From: Suillus spraguei
Taxonomy: Eukaryota; Basidiomycota; Agaricomycetes; Boletales; Suillaceae
NCBI GenBank assembly: GCA_016800925.1
Contig: JABCPU010000727.1
Coordinates: 1-28,391 of the forward strand
Length of the DNA: 28,391 bases
Direction of reading: 5' to 3'
In this document: positions 8,540 through 18,902 of the stretch, one piece after another
Layout of the letters: the number at the start of each line of letters is the position of its first letter
How positions within the stretch are numbered: position 1 is the stretch's first letter
Notes under the pieces: model-generated
What the model was told of the DNA's origin: nothing
What the model saw: the letters and a program-made list of their open reading frames with translations, nothing else
The model's database searches: none
Translations under genes and position numbers: made by a program

Positions 8540-8975
8540 GGTCAGAGAGAGCTGGAAAATCTGAAGGGCAAGGGCAACACAACTAAATTTAGAGCGGCAC
8601 TGACCGCCAATCAGTTAGACACATGTTTCATTGAGGCAGTAAATCAAGGGTGGAACCTAGAATTCAGTCTGAACACACATGGTGATCATGTAATTGTATC
8701 AGGTGTGATCAGTCAAGCACTACAGCAATCGGTACAGGAAAACACTGTCTACATGTTGTCGAAACATGAGCCACAAACACATCATAAGCAGTACACTGAA
8801 TTGTCGGGAAATAGGAGGGTAAATAGAAGGACCCCAAGCTACACACGGAATGGTCGAGAATATATACTTAATCACTGTAGAAATGAATATAAGCGCTCAA
8901 ATATTAGTAGAGAAATGAGGGGGGGGTTACCTCAGAACTCACCTCCAAAACAAACCCTTCACCTTTGACGCCCAA
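8540..8975. other. Spacer between two minus-strand genes
   Basis: It holds the presumed promoter of the DUF6532-like gene and the 3' flank of the next gene. A plus-strand open frame (8501-8968) overlaps the first exon of the minus-strand gene and has no recognisable domain. A G8 run lies at about 8919-8926. No repeat or RNA gene is seen. Confidence 0.4.
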
Positions 8976-9861
8976 TCAATTGGAACTAACTTCCGATACG
9001 TCATCGCAACAGCTTTCGTCATCATCCTCCGATTCAGCACTGTTGATGAAGGGGTCCATAGAATACTTATCCTTGGTGATTGTCTGGTTGGAGTCGTGCA
9101 AGTTGTGATCGATTGCAAAGGCCTCAAGTTGATTCAATTGCTCCTCTGAAATGCTGAATTCTAGCAGCTCCTCATTGTAGGTTCCAACACCAAAGTCAAA
9201 GTCATCTTCGAGTTGGTTTGCACGATGGTGGGTCATGAACCTTTCGAACATGTGGGCTTCATTGGAAGCTTCAACGTATTCACAAGCATTCTTCCGCTGA
9301 AGTAGGCTAAGAAGTGTTTGATGACGCTCAGCCTCCTCTATCTCCCAGGCAGTCATAAGGAGATGCAAGCGTGACTTTTCACGAGTCGCTTGCTTTGTGG
9401 AAACGGCTTGCTTGATAGTTTCCTCGTCCATGCTCTGCAAGCCGCGTCGAAAAATAGTAGCAGCCTGTACATTCTTATTAAATGTTGCACCATAAGATAG
9501 ATAAGCATTGAATGTACCACTTTGCATCAGCTATTGATATATCAGCGTGATCATTTCTGAGTATTGACCTCCTTGTCCAGCGCAGTTCTGGTGCACTTGG
9601 CCCAGCATGCTGTGCATAAGGAGTAAATTTCAATTTTGCACGGTCTGTATACTGAGAGAGGCGGCGGACAACGCCATGGGCTGGAAGAGATGGAGTATAA
9701 TCCCGAATGATATGAGGGCTCACAAAACAGTCATTTAAATCGGTGGGTGGGGTAAGTGGTCTGTCACTGAATGGAGGTGATGAACTCTGGGGGGGAGATG
9801 AACTCTGGGGAGGAGATGAACTCTGGGGGGGAGAGGCATGGCGTTGGCGAGTAGATATCAT
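8976..9861 (-). CDS. Unrecognised gene, divergent from the Plavaka transposase
   Basis: The start is ATG 9861. The N-terminus contains three copies of SSPPQ (from 18 bp tandem repeats), then PPTDLNDCFVSPHIIRDY, RRLSQYTDRAKLKF and HAGPSAPELRW, open to about 9540. The C-terminal part lies in another frame (9527-8976). It includes QAATIFRRGLQSMDEETIKQAV, a Glu/Lys-rich helical stretch (WEIEEAERHQTLLSLLQRK), and an acidic, Asp/Ser-rich tail ending DVSEVSSN before TAA. An intron or a frameshift must join the two near 9480-9575. Several GT and AG sites exist but none fits both frames cleanly, so the junction is unresolved. I do not recognise the family. Its head-to-head position with the transposase suggests it could be a companion ORF of the same transposon, or a host gene beside it. 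Confidence 0.5.
9776..9829. repeat. 18 bp tandem repeat, three units, coding SSPPQ repeats
   Basis: Three contiguous 18 bp units of the form GGAGATGAACTCTGGGGG (9776-9793, 9794-9811, 9812-9829), with one or two changes between units. On the minus strand they encode repeated Ser-Pro-Gln blocks near the N-terminus of the divergent gene. The plus-strand reading (DELWGG repeats) is a shadow. Confidence 0.85.
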
Positions 9862-9942
9862 GATATGTGCTGACCATCAGCAGTCAAAGCGGAAAGTGTT
9901 GGACTTTGAAAGACTTGGAGGAATTTTGCAATCGAAATTCCA
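9862..9942. promoter_or_regulatory. Short divergent intergenic region, presumed bidirectional promoter
   Basis: Only about 80 bp separate the two divergently placed start codons at 9861 (minus) and 9943 (plus). No TATA box or other motif is evident. The assignment rests on geometry alone, and the true plus-strand start could be ATG 9967 instead. Confidence 0.25.
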
Positions 9943-12900
9943 ATGCGGATCTGGAATGCAACTACGATGAATGATGAAGTTCCAGCAGATGATATTCCTT
10001 GGCCTCAGCAAATCATTTTTGATAATGCAAGAGATCCCACTGTGACCTGCCCAAACTCAGACTGCCAACAATGTTTTTCATCCATCCATGACTTGCTTGC
10101 TCACCTAAATCATCCAACCAAGACATGCTGGCCGTCGAGGTCTCAAGGACACATGGCCAAGCCTCCTGCGTTACGTGGAGCCCACAAACATCATGATGGG
10201 CAGTCTGGAGCAGATAAGACCATGGAGGATTCCAATCGGACTGCTCAATATCATCCACAATCAGGCTATGTCTATGGAGACAGACAGAACATATTTCAGC
10301 AAATTCAGAATGATGAACACGAGCCAAAACGGACACACAATCTGTACTGGCCCTTTTGCATCATGGAGAGTGGTCACTCGGTAAATTTCTAGTTGAGACC
10401 ATGATGCAGACAGAGATCGATCGTTTTCTCAAACTGTCTTGGGTATTCTATATGATCTGTCTGTGTACTACTTGCTAAATCTACATTTTCAGTTCGATGT
10501 GAAAGAAAAACCCTCATTCTCAAGTGCTCGAGAACTATTGTCCTGGATGGACCTTTTACCTCCCGGGCCGAAATGGTGTATCATGCAGTTTGAAGTCCAG
10601 GGGTACACCACCGCTGCTCCCATTCATCTAATATGGCGTGATGGCCTTGAAGTTGCAAAGAGCCTCTTTGGCAACCCAATTTTCACTCAGAACATGTCTT
10701 TTGACCCTTTACATGTCTGGGAGGGTGCGCAGCGAGAGTATGGAGAGTGGTTCACAGCAAATCGAGCATTCTCGACACAGGTATGTGCTTCTGTTCTGTA
10801 TTTTCACATTCTCAACTATTGACTATTCCAGGACCAGCTGCCCGAAGGGGCGACCATAATGCCCATAATAGCTGTGTCAGACAAGACACCAGTCACAAGA
10901 CAGACGGGTGGTCTGGAAATGCACCCTCTTTTCCTCACTATCGGCAACATCAACTCTGACATTCGTATGAAGGCTACATCCCATGCTTGGCGATGTGTAG
11001 CATATATACCAATCCCCAAGTTTGAAACACATTCTGATTATCACACAATCCTGAAGTCGTGTGTCTGGCACAAGTGTGTTGACTTAGTCTTTGCCAGCTT
11101 AAAGGTCACAGCAAAGGTCGGCGAGTTTATGCCTGATCCCTTTGGTGAACTTCGATATTGCTTTACCCCTCTTGTCGCTTGGATCGCAGACCTTCCAGAA
11201 CAATTGATGATCACCTCTGTGTCAAAGAACACATCCCATCACACTGGCCACTCACAAGCAATTCGGGGATGCCAACTGTCATGATCCTCGCACAGCGGAA
11301 CATACCTTGGAGCTATTGTACATTCTCAGCAAGTCCGTCGATCCATGGAATCTTGACCGGTTCCAGAAGAAGGTGAAGGAGCTTCTCCTCCTAGGCGTTC
11401 ATCTTCTGTTCTGGCATGACTGGGCGCTCACCCAGGTCTTTATTTTCCTTGTCCCTGAAATCCTTCACACCCTGCACAAATTCTTCTTCAACCATCTGTT
11501 GCAGTGGTGTAAAGAAGTGGTCGGAAGCGACGAGCTTGACGCACGCTACAAGGGTCATCATAAGTGTATTGGTGTGTGTCACTTCTCTTCTGGGATCTCA
11601 CATGTAGCACAGATGACTGGACGAGAGCATCGCAATATCCAGCACACCATCGTCACCATGATTTCGGGTGCTGCTCCCCCTGAATTTGTGTGAGCTATTC
11701 GTGCTCTCATCGATTTCATGTATCAAGCGCAGAACCCTGTCCATACAGAATAAAGTATCGAGGCAATGCAAGCGTCACTTAATGAATTCCAGGATTGCAA
11801 GGTGGCAATCCTGGAAGCTGAGGCACGTCAGGGAAAAAGCATCGTCAAGGAGGACTTCTACATACCAAAACCTGAGCTCCTTCTGAGCTTCACGGAGGCC
11901 ATTAGGAACAATGGTGGATTGATTCAGTTCACTGCGGATGTTAGTGAATGACTTCTCATCACACATTGCAAAAGCCCTTTCACAAGAACGAGCAAACAGA
12001 AAGATTTCGGTGAGCAGATCGTCCGCATCCTTGATCGTGAAGAGCAGATGCGGCAGTTCAATCTATATCTCCTCCTTCACCAACACAACCATGCTCTCGT
12101 GAATGCCATCATCGATGAAGATGAGGAGGTATACGCCACGGACCCGACGATGGCATGGGTTTCTCGTGTTGCCCCCGACAAACAACATCATTTCAGCGCC
12201 CCCAGGCCCATACGGAATCATTTCACCAAGGGCATCCTATCCGACAGCGCCAATGCAGCGCTTACCATCACTCGCTCTCCTGATGGCTCAAATTTGAGCT
12301 GGCCTGATGTGATGTGCACCTATGGACTCCCTGATCTTCATCACAAGGTCACAGAATACATTCAGCGATATGCAGATGATGTCGAAGGGTGTTTCCGGAT
12401 GTTTAGCACCATTAAGATCTGGTCCAAGTTTCATATCCAACTGCATTCGACATTTCGCCCATCAATTATCATGCCTAGCCAAGCTGTCCAGGCCGAACCA
12501 CTAAGTGATACATTCCCATCCAGAAATTGTGATGTGATTTTCTTAGACACGGATCAAGGTGCAAATAACCCTGGTTGTAAGTTGGTTTATACTACCTATC
12601 GTGCCATATACTGATGACATCTACTGTCTAGTTCCCATTGCTCAAGTTTGCATTGTATTCCAGCTGGACTCACCCCGGCACTCAACTGCAAAGCTTCCTG
12701 ACTTCCTGTTGCACCCCCTTCTCTATGTCCAACCTTTTCATATTGTAAAAACCCCCGAAGATCTAGAGGACACTTAGTTGTGGAAACTTGAGAGGGTATA
12801 TGCACCTGCAACGCAGCCCAAAACCCACACCGGGTTTGTCATTCCCATAACGGAGGTAACACACGCTGCAGAGTTGGTCCCAGTGTACGGAGAAAAGGTT

Positions 12901-13023
12901 GACCGTTCCTTGACTTCAGCGACATCTCAGGAGCACTATGACCACTTTTATCTTAACCGTTATGCAGACAAGGAGATGTATAACGTGTTGCATGAATCAT
13001 TGGACACTGAAAATACTCTTTAG
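9943..13023 (+). pseudogene. Plavaka-type DNA transposase, inactivated
   Basis: In order it has an N-terminal C2H2-like finger (TCPNSDCQQCF...LLAHLNHP, about 10043-10120), then YGDRQNIF. The core follows with SFSSARELLSWMDLLPPG, LFGNPIFTQNM, IIAVSDKTPVT, MHPLFLTIGNINSDIR and PLVAWIADLPEQ. The C-terminal half has EILHTLHKFFFNHLLQWCK, GISHVAQMTGREH, RALIDFMYQAQ, FYIPKPELL and IVRILDREEQMRQF. This is the order of the Plavaka family, cut-and-paste transposases common in Agaricomycetes. Three introns fit: 10443-10492, 10781-10831 and 12577-12631 (GTAAGT donor), all 50-55 nt. It is inactive: frameshifts near 10378 and 11250, and nonsense codons at 11691 (TGA), 11751 (TAA), 11949 (TGA) and 12775 (TAG). 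All four are explainable by C-to-T. No terminal inverted repeats of the transposon could be located. Confidence 0.85.
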
Positions 13024-13296
13024 GATTAATCTTATGCCACTGTTCTTTCCAATAGCAACGTCATTTGTAAACACAGTACTGTAGGCGCAATGATCTTGGT
13101 CCTCGATTAGATGCTTTTTGGATCGATAAGATGACCAACTCGCTGATAAATCTCGCCTGAGTGCTAACGTGATAATCGGACTGACCAACCAATCACATCC
13201 CTCCATCGCTGCGAACGTAAGTGTTCGTAACACGCTTAGCGTAGGCGAGAGAAGCCTTCATTTCAGTGGTTTTGCAGATGTAGAACTCTCTAGTCT
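13024..13296. other. Spacer between Plavaka pseudogene and first chromovirus LTR
   Basis: No gene is seen. The right end of the Plavaka element should lie here, but I found no inverted partner upstream of 9861 by eye. The last bases before the LTR are AGTCT, the candidate left target duplication of the chromovirus copy. No partner for it remains, because the other side is the tail-to-tail junction. Confidence 0.4.
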
Positions 13297-13769
13297 TGTT
13301 ACAATCGTACGTGCCCCTATTCATTTTCTTACCTCATTTACCGTGTATATTACATAACATGACCTTGACTCATATGCTCAACGCATCTGTACTATAGTTG
13401 CCTTCCTACTTTGGATACGCATTTACGTTCTCACACTTCTCTTGGTCTGTGCGCACATATTGGCTTATTTAAGCACAGTGTACTTGTAGTAGTTTCGCTA
13501 CTTTAATCTTACTGGGTTTTACCTGGAATCTCCTTCGCTTAGGTCTCCAACCTAAGTCGTCTTGAATCGTCTCTAAGTCTAAGCACTCCTTAGCCTTAGT
13601 CCTATTCTCGCGGATACCTCTTGGACTTATCCTTGAGGCTGAACCCTTGATCGTACTTGGAACGCGTTCCTTGTACTTTCACTTCGTCCTCTTCTGGACG
13701 TCGTAAGAACTCCCAGCAGACCGCCTGTGTCTATCACTGTCGCTGGTGACGCCACCCCAGTTCGTAACA
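13297..13769 (+). repeat. 5' LTR of chromovirus copy 1
   Basis: 473 bp, from TGTTACAATCG to TTCGTAACA, so the ends form a TGTTAC/GTAACA inverted pair. It holds a TATTTAA box at 13466-13472, a predicted transcription start near 13500, and a 7 bp stem-loop just downstream (CTTAGGT-ctcca-ACCTAAG, 13538-13556). Confidence 0.92.
13466..13510 (+). promoter_or_regulatory. LTR promoter: TATA box and predicted mRNA 5' end
   Basis: TATTTAA at 13466-13472 lies 34 bp before ACTTTAATCTT (13500-13510), the expected TATA-to-start distance. Those 11 bases are exactly complementary to the primer site after the LTR, which independently argues that the mRNA starts at 13500. Confidence 0.6.
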
Positions 13770-13770
13770 A

Positions 13771-13781
13771 AAGATTAAAGT
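13771..13781 (+). other. Self-priming primer-binding site, copy 1
   Basis: AAGATTAAAGT starts two bases after the LTR end. It is the exact reverse complement of ACTTTAATCTT at 13500-13510, and the match ends abruptly on both sides. In Tf1 the first 11 nt of the element mRNA fold back onto the primer site and are cleaved to prime minus-strand synthesis. Length and placement here match that mechanism. I saw no obvious match to a tRNA 3' end. Confidence 0.75.
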
Positions 13782-13966
13782 CCATTTTGCTCGTCGACTA
13801 TCCAGTCTTCGACCCTGAACCCTGATCGCTTAGATCAGTAGACTAGCGTACGCATACGCTGAGCAGATTGTCGAGAGAAGCCCTCTGACAGAAGAAAGCC
13901 CTAACGGACAGCAAGACAGCGCGTGTAGGAACCGAGAAAGTATAACTCATCAGAAGAACATCAACC

Positions 13967-14781
13967 ATGTCGTCGACCAAAGAATTCGAATACAAGATCG
14001 GTCAACCGATTGGATTTGATGGAGATCGCGATAACTCTCGCGAGTTTATCCAGTCGTGCAATTTGCACTTTGACATCAATGAAAAGCTTTACACCACCGA
14101 CAAGCAGAAGATCATCTACATAACATCTTTCATGACCGAGAAGAATGCCAAATCATGGAAGGAACAATTCCTTGAACACGCCCAATCTACCGACACTTCG
14201 GGACAAAAAGTTGGTTATGGGACGATGGTGGATTTTATGAAGAGCTTCAACGAAGCATTCCAACCAGTGGATACCAGAATGACCGCGCTTACACGCCTCA
14301 GAGATCTCAAACAAGGAACTGGAGATCTCCACACCTACGTCGCCGACTTTGAGGCACTTGCAGCCAAGGCTCAGGTTACTGACAACGCGACGAAGATCCA
14401 GTTCTTCCAAGACGGTCTTAATTGGGGTATCCTCACAAAGCTTTTCAATACGGGAGATGTCTCCGAAGTATTCAGAGATGTTGTGTTGCAATGCGTTGCT
14501 ATTGACAACGCCCATCATCGGCTTAATGCCATGAGGACGCGTCATATCCACAACAGAAGAAGAAGAATTATGGGAATGCACGGTATATTCCGAACCGTGA
14601 TTCCAACGCAATGGTCGTAGATCGAATCTCCGATATGGAGAGATCCGAATGCATGAAAAAGGACAATGCTTCGGATGCAGAAAGACAGGACACCGCATCC
14701 ATAATTGTCCTGACCGAAAGAAGAAGACCCCACTTCGACAAACCGAAGTCAAAGGAGAAGAAGAAGATGAAGAAACCGTGA
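13967..14781 (+). pseudogene. gag: gag of chromovirus copy 1
   Basis: ATG 13967 opens about 190 good codons (EFEYKIGQPIGFDGD, FIQSCNLHFDIN, MTALTRLRDLKQGTGDLHTY) that form a retrotransposon Gag capsid domain. The frame is lost near 14540, where one base is missing relative to copy 2 (CATATCCAC against CATACTCCAC). The CCHC nucleocapsid knuckle (C-x2-C-x4-H-x4-C, about 14660-14710) is present in the DNA, but a second one-base loss in an A/G run near 14658 shifts it. The likely end is TGA 14779. It would assemble the cytoplasmic particle around element RNA. Confidence 0.85.
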
Positions 14782-14800
14782 GACGGATTGTTGAGGATTT

Positions 14801-17800
14801 TTGACTTGGAGAAACAAAGATTCGACGTATGTTTCTCCCAATGTATTACTAAGACTTGTACGCGCTGTAGGTGAAAGAAAAGAACTTCGTGTCCCATCAC
14901 CCTTCACTCGCGTACTCGTTTGAAATCCGTCGACACCACCGCGTTATCGATTCAGGAGCAGCGGCACATTTATCTCAGAAGAGTTTGTGAAACTCCATCA
15001 AATCACACGACGAAAACTCAAAGAACCATTTCGAGTTACACGGCAGATGGAACTCTTATCAAAGGAGGACCGATCACGCATTATTGCCTCCTAGTGGTCA
15101 AAATGACGACCGAACCATGTATGGAAAATTCAACATCACCAAACTAGGAAGGAGAGATCAAATCCTCCTTGGAATCCCATGGTTACGAGCAATGAACCCA
15201 ATTATAGATTGGGCTGCTGAAACACTTGTCCTTTCACGGACAGAAAATCAGACGAGATCGAAATCGATATGGATGAAGATCGAAGAAGAACGGGTTGCCC
15301 GAACTTTCAATCACCATACAGATGGCAACATTCCCGTCTTCCGAAACCATTCATCGCTTCTCCTATCGATGTTCCTGAAACCCAGAACCAGAAGTACGAA
15401 TGCCACGTACTACAGAACCACTCCACGTGTACAACTGCCGCGAGCAGTGTCACCAATTCCTCGCGCAGAAAAGCGCAAAATGAAGACGAACCCGAGCATC
15501 GGGTCGGACAAGAACCTATTGAGCAGCGGCCAATAGAAGAACAGAAACATGGAAAGAGGAAAACGGAAGAAGAACTCCCGGGCGAAGCACCAACGTACCG
15601 AAATTATCCAAGTTCTTCGTTCCCCCGAAAACTCTTTCAGCTTCAATTGAAGAATCCCCGATAAGAAGAACCCGTGCCCTCGTTGATCCCAACGAGGATG
15701 ATGACCAATTCGACACCATGCATGACGTCTGGCATGCACCAGAAGTACGCGAAATTTCCTCTTACGAACTAGGAGATGGAGAATTTCTTGTGGAATACGA
15801 TACCGATGGATTAGCATGAGATTATAGAAGAAGTATCCATGGATACACCCTACACGTGATGGAACTTCTCAATTCGAACAATCCTCCACTACTCCACAAT
15901 TCCTTCCTCCTCCAAATATCAGTAACAAAGCCAGGAATTCGCTACGGATGAGAAGGAAAAGAAAAAGAAATCCTTCGAAGAATTGGTCCCGGATTATTTG
16001 CACGACTTCGCAGACGTCTTTGCTAAAGACGGATTAAACAAACTACCCCCGAACGCCCTGGTATCGATCATCGGATCGACACCAAACCCGGTTTTATCCC
16101 TCGACGTCTAAGGTCTACCCGCTATCGGAAAAAGAACGCGCTGCTGTCAAAACGTTTATCGATGAAAACGTTGCGAAAGGCTTTATCTCAGAATCGAAGT
16201 CACCTCAAGCTAGTGGCTTCTTCTTTGTGGAAAGAAGAGTGGAGAACTGCGTCCCTGTCAAGATTATCGCTACATCAATGATTGGACAGTCAAGAACGCA
16301 TACCGCTCCCACTCCCTATTTCCCTTGTCGCACGCCTTCATAACGCACAGTTCTTTACGAAAATGGATATCCGGTCCGGTTATAACAACATTCGCATCCA
16401 TCCTGATGATAGGTGGAAAGCTGCTTTACCACGGAATTTGGCCTCTTTGAACCAACGTCATGTTCTTTGGCCTCTGCAATTCCCCAGCAACTTTTCAAGC
16501 ATACATGAATCGCACCTTTCAACAAGAAATCAATGAAGGATGGATGGTTATCTATATGGACGATATCCTGATTTTCTCTACACAATGGCAGAACACCGTG
16601 AACGGACCAGACGAGTTTTGATGAAAATACGAAAAGAACACCTGTTCTTGAAACCGGAGAAATGCACCTTCGATGCAGAAGAAGTGGAATACCTCGGAAT
16701 GATAATTCGCCCCGGACAAGTTGCTATGGACACCGCCAAGACCAAGGGAATCTCCGAATGGCCAATCCCGAAATCTGTAAAAGATGTTCGGTCATTCCTC
16801 GGTTTTTGCAACTTCTACCGCACGTTCATTTCCCACTATTCTGACATCGCCGACCCCTTATCGATTGACAAAGAAAGATAAGGCCTTTGAATGGTCAACC
16901 GAATGTATGGACACCTTCGAAGAACTGAAACGACGCTTCACTTCCCAACCGGTACTCCGTAACCCTGATCCTTCCCGACAATTTGCCATTGCTACCGACG
17001 CTTCGCTCGTAGCAACTGGCGGAGTTCTCTACAGACTGATGAAATGGTGTTTATCACCCATGTGCATATCTCTCACAGTCTTTGAACCCCGCAGAACGCA
17101 ATTACCAGATCTTTGATCGGGAACTCCTTGCCGTGATCCGGGCATTGAACGAATGGCGTCATTATCTCGAAGGAAACCCACACCCGTCCTGGTATTCACC
17201 GACCATAAGAACCTTCTGTACTTTAGAAGTGCACAGAAGCTCACCCGTCGCCAAGCACGTTGGCAATTGATTTTGTCTATTTACGACATCGAACTGCATC
17301 ACGTTGCAGGTACTAAATTAGCAGTACCTGATGCACTATCCCGCCGGCCTGACTATGACTCCGGCAAAGACGATAACGAGGACCAGACCCTCCTCCCTGA
17401 CGCTCTATTCGTTCGTCTTATTGACACCGACTTGAAGGATGTGCTGTCATCCTCGACCCCTCGACGACCCTGTTTCAAAACGCGTCTGATGCCCTTGATG
17501 GCGTGTGCCTTCCCCCATGAAATCGGCACTTTCTGATTGGAAGATTGAGGAGAACGTCCTCTATTTTAAGAATCGCGCTTATATTCCACCGGCGCATCGC
17601 TCCGATATCCTGAAAAGGTATCATGATCATCCTACCGCGGGACACCCCGGTAGATTCAAAACTGAAGAACTCGTCAAACGGAAGCCTGGTGGCCTGCAAT
17701 GGGCTCTTATATTCGGAAATACGTCGAGGGTTGCGCCCTTTGTCAGCAAATGAAAGCGGATACTCATCCCGTTCGCCTCCGCTCGCCTATTCCTTCTCGG

Positions 17801-18849
17801 CTGTTCGCCCGTTCTCCCAGGTCTCCGTTGATCTTATCACTGACCTCCCGTCTCTGGAGGCTTTGACAGTATCATGGTCGTGGTAGACCATGGCCTTACG
17901 AAGGGGGTAATTATTATCCCTTGTTTGAAAACTATCACGTCAGAAGGTGTGGCCAAGCTATTTTTAAAACATGTTTACCGACGATTTGGACTCCATGACA
18001 AAGTTATCTCGGATCGAGGACCGCAATTCCTATCTCGCTTCTCAAAGGAACTTGCCCGACTTCTGACTACGTCATCGCTCCATCCACGGCTTACCACCCA
18101 CAGACTGATGGTCAAACGGAAAGGCTAATCAAGAACTTGAAACATACCTCGCATTTATTGCCGTAACAACCCTGAAGATTGGGTAGAACACCTACCAATC
18201 GCCGAATTCGTCCACAACCACCGAAAACACGATGCAAGGAATGCATCACCCTTCTATTTGATGATGGGATATGAACCACGCGCTATCCCCACTTATCCCT
18301 GATTCATCAGTCCCCGCAGCAGAAGATCGAGTACGATCTCTGCAGAAGATAAGAGAAGAAGCAATCGCCTGTCATAACATTGCAATGCAGACAATGGCCG
18401 AACGATCCCGAGGAGATAAGTACACCCATGGAAGATCGGAGATAAGGTTTGGCTATCCGCCGCTAATCTTAGACTTAAACTCCCATCAAGGAAACTGCCC
18501 GAAACGATACGGACCTTTCCCGATCATCGATGTCTTATCTCCCATCACGTTCACACTCAAACTCCCTCCGCAGTGGAAGATTCACCCCACGTTCCATGCT
18601 TCTGTCTTATCATCCTATAGCGAAACAGACGTACACGGCCGAACTTCCCGAACCACCACCTGACATCATCGAAGAAGAAGAAGAATATGAAATCGAAGCA
18701 ATTCTTTCTCACAAAGGAACCGGCAATCGCCGACGTTATCTTGTTTCCTGGAAAGGATACTCATCGGAGATAACGAATGGCTCCCAGAAAAGAACTTGAA
18801 GAACTCCGCTCGAATCTTGAATGCTTATAAGAAGCAACACGCCCTCTGA
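14801..18849 (+). pseudogene. pol: pol of chromovirus copy 1 (PR-RT-RH-IN-chromodomain)
   Basis: Aspartic protease: the Asp-Ser-Gly motif is encoded at 14949-14957, with frame slips on both sides. RT about 16040-16600: [15 protein letters not shown], then YMDD at 16553-16564 and [11 protein letters not shown]. RNase H about 16970-17360: [37 protein letters not shown]. Integrase about 17540-18140: HHCC-type region (RYHDHPTAGHPGRF), [26 protein letters not shown] and the glutamate in TERL. Chromodomain about 18684-18800: [19 protein letters not shown] and the following NEWLPEKN in a shifted frame. The stop is TGA 18847. At least ten single-base frame changes break it. The chromodomain would guide integration to modified histone H3, as is known for Tf1/MAGGY-type chromoviruses. 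Confidence 0.88.
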
Positions 18850-18902
18850 TTATCCTTCAGTCAATCAACCGCATCAGCACTTGATCAACTACCACATTCG
18901 AA

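Noticed and set aside
8501..8968. 155-codon plus-strand ORF
   Set aside because: Overlaps the first exon and promoter of the minus-strand gene, has no recognisable motif, and its composition looks random.
6505..13150. Shared ATCGATAAGAT near 6508 and near 13127, considered as Plavaka termini
   Set aside because: The match is direct, not inverted, only 11 bp, and not followed by further similarity or target duplications.
13841..13862. Palindromic GCGTACGCATACGC and a GATCAG hairpin in the leader before gag, considered as a packaging or dimer signal
   Set aside because: Present in both copies but too short and common to support a function from sequence alone.
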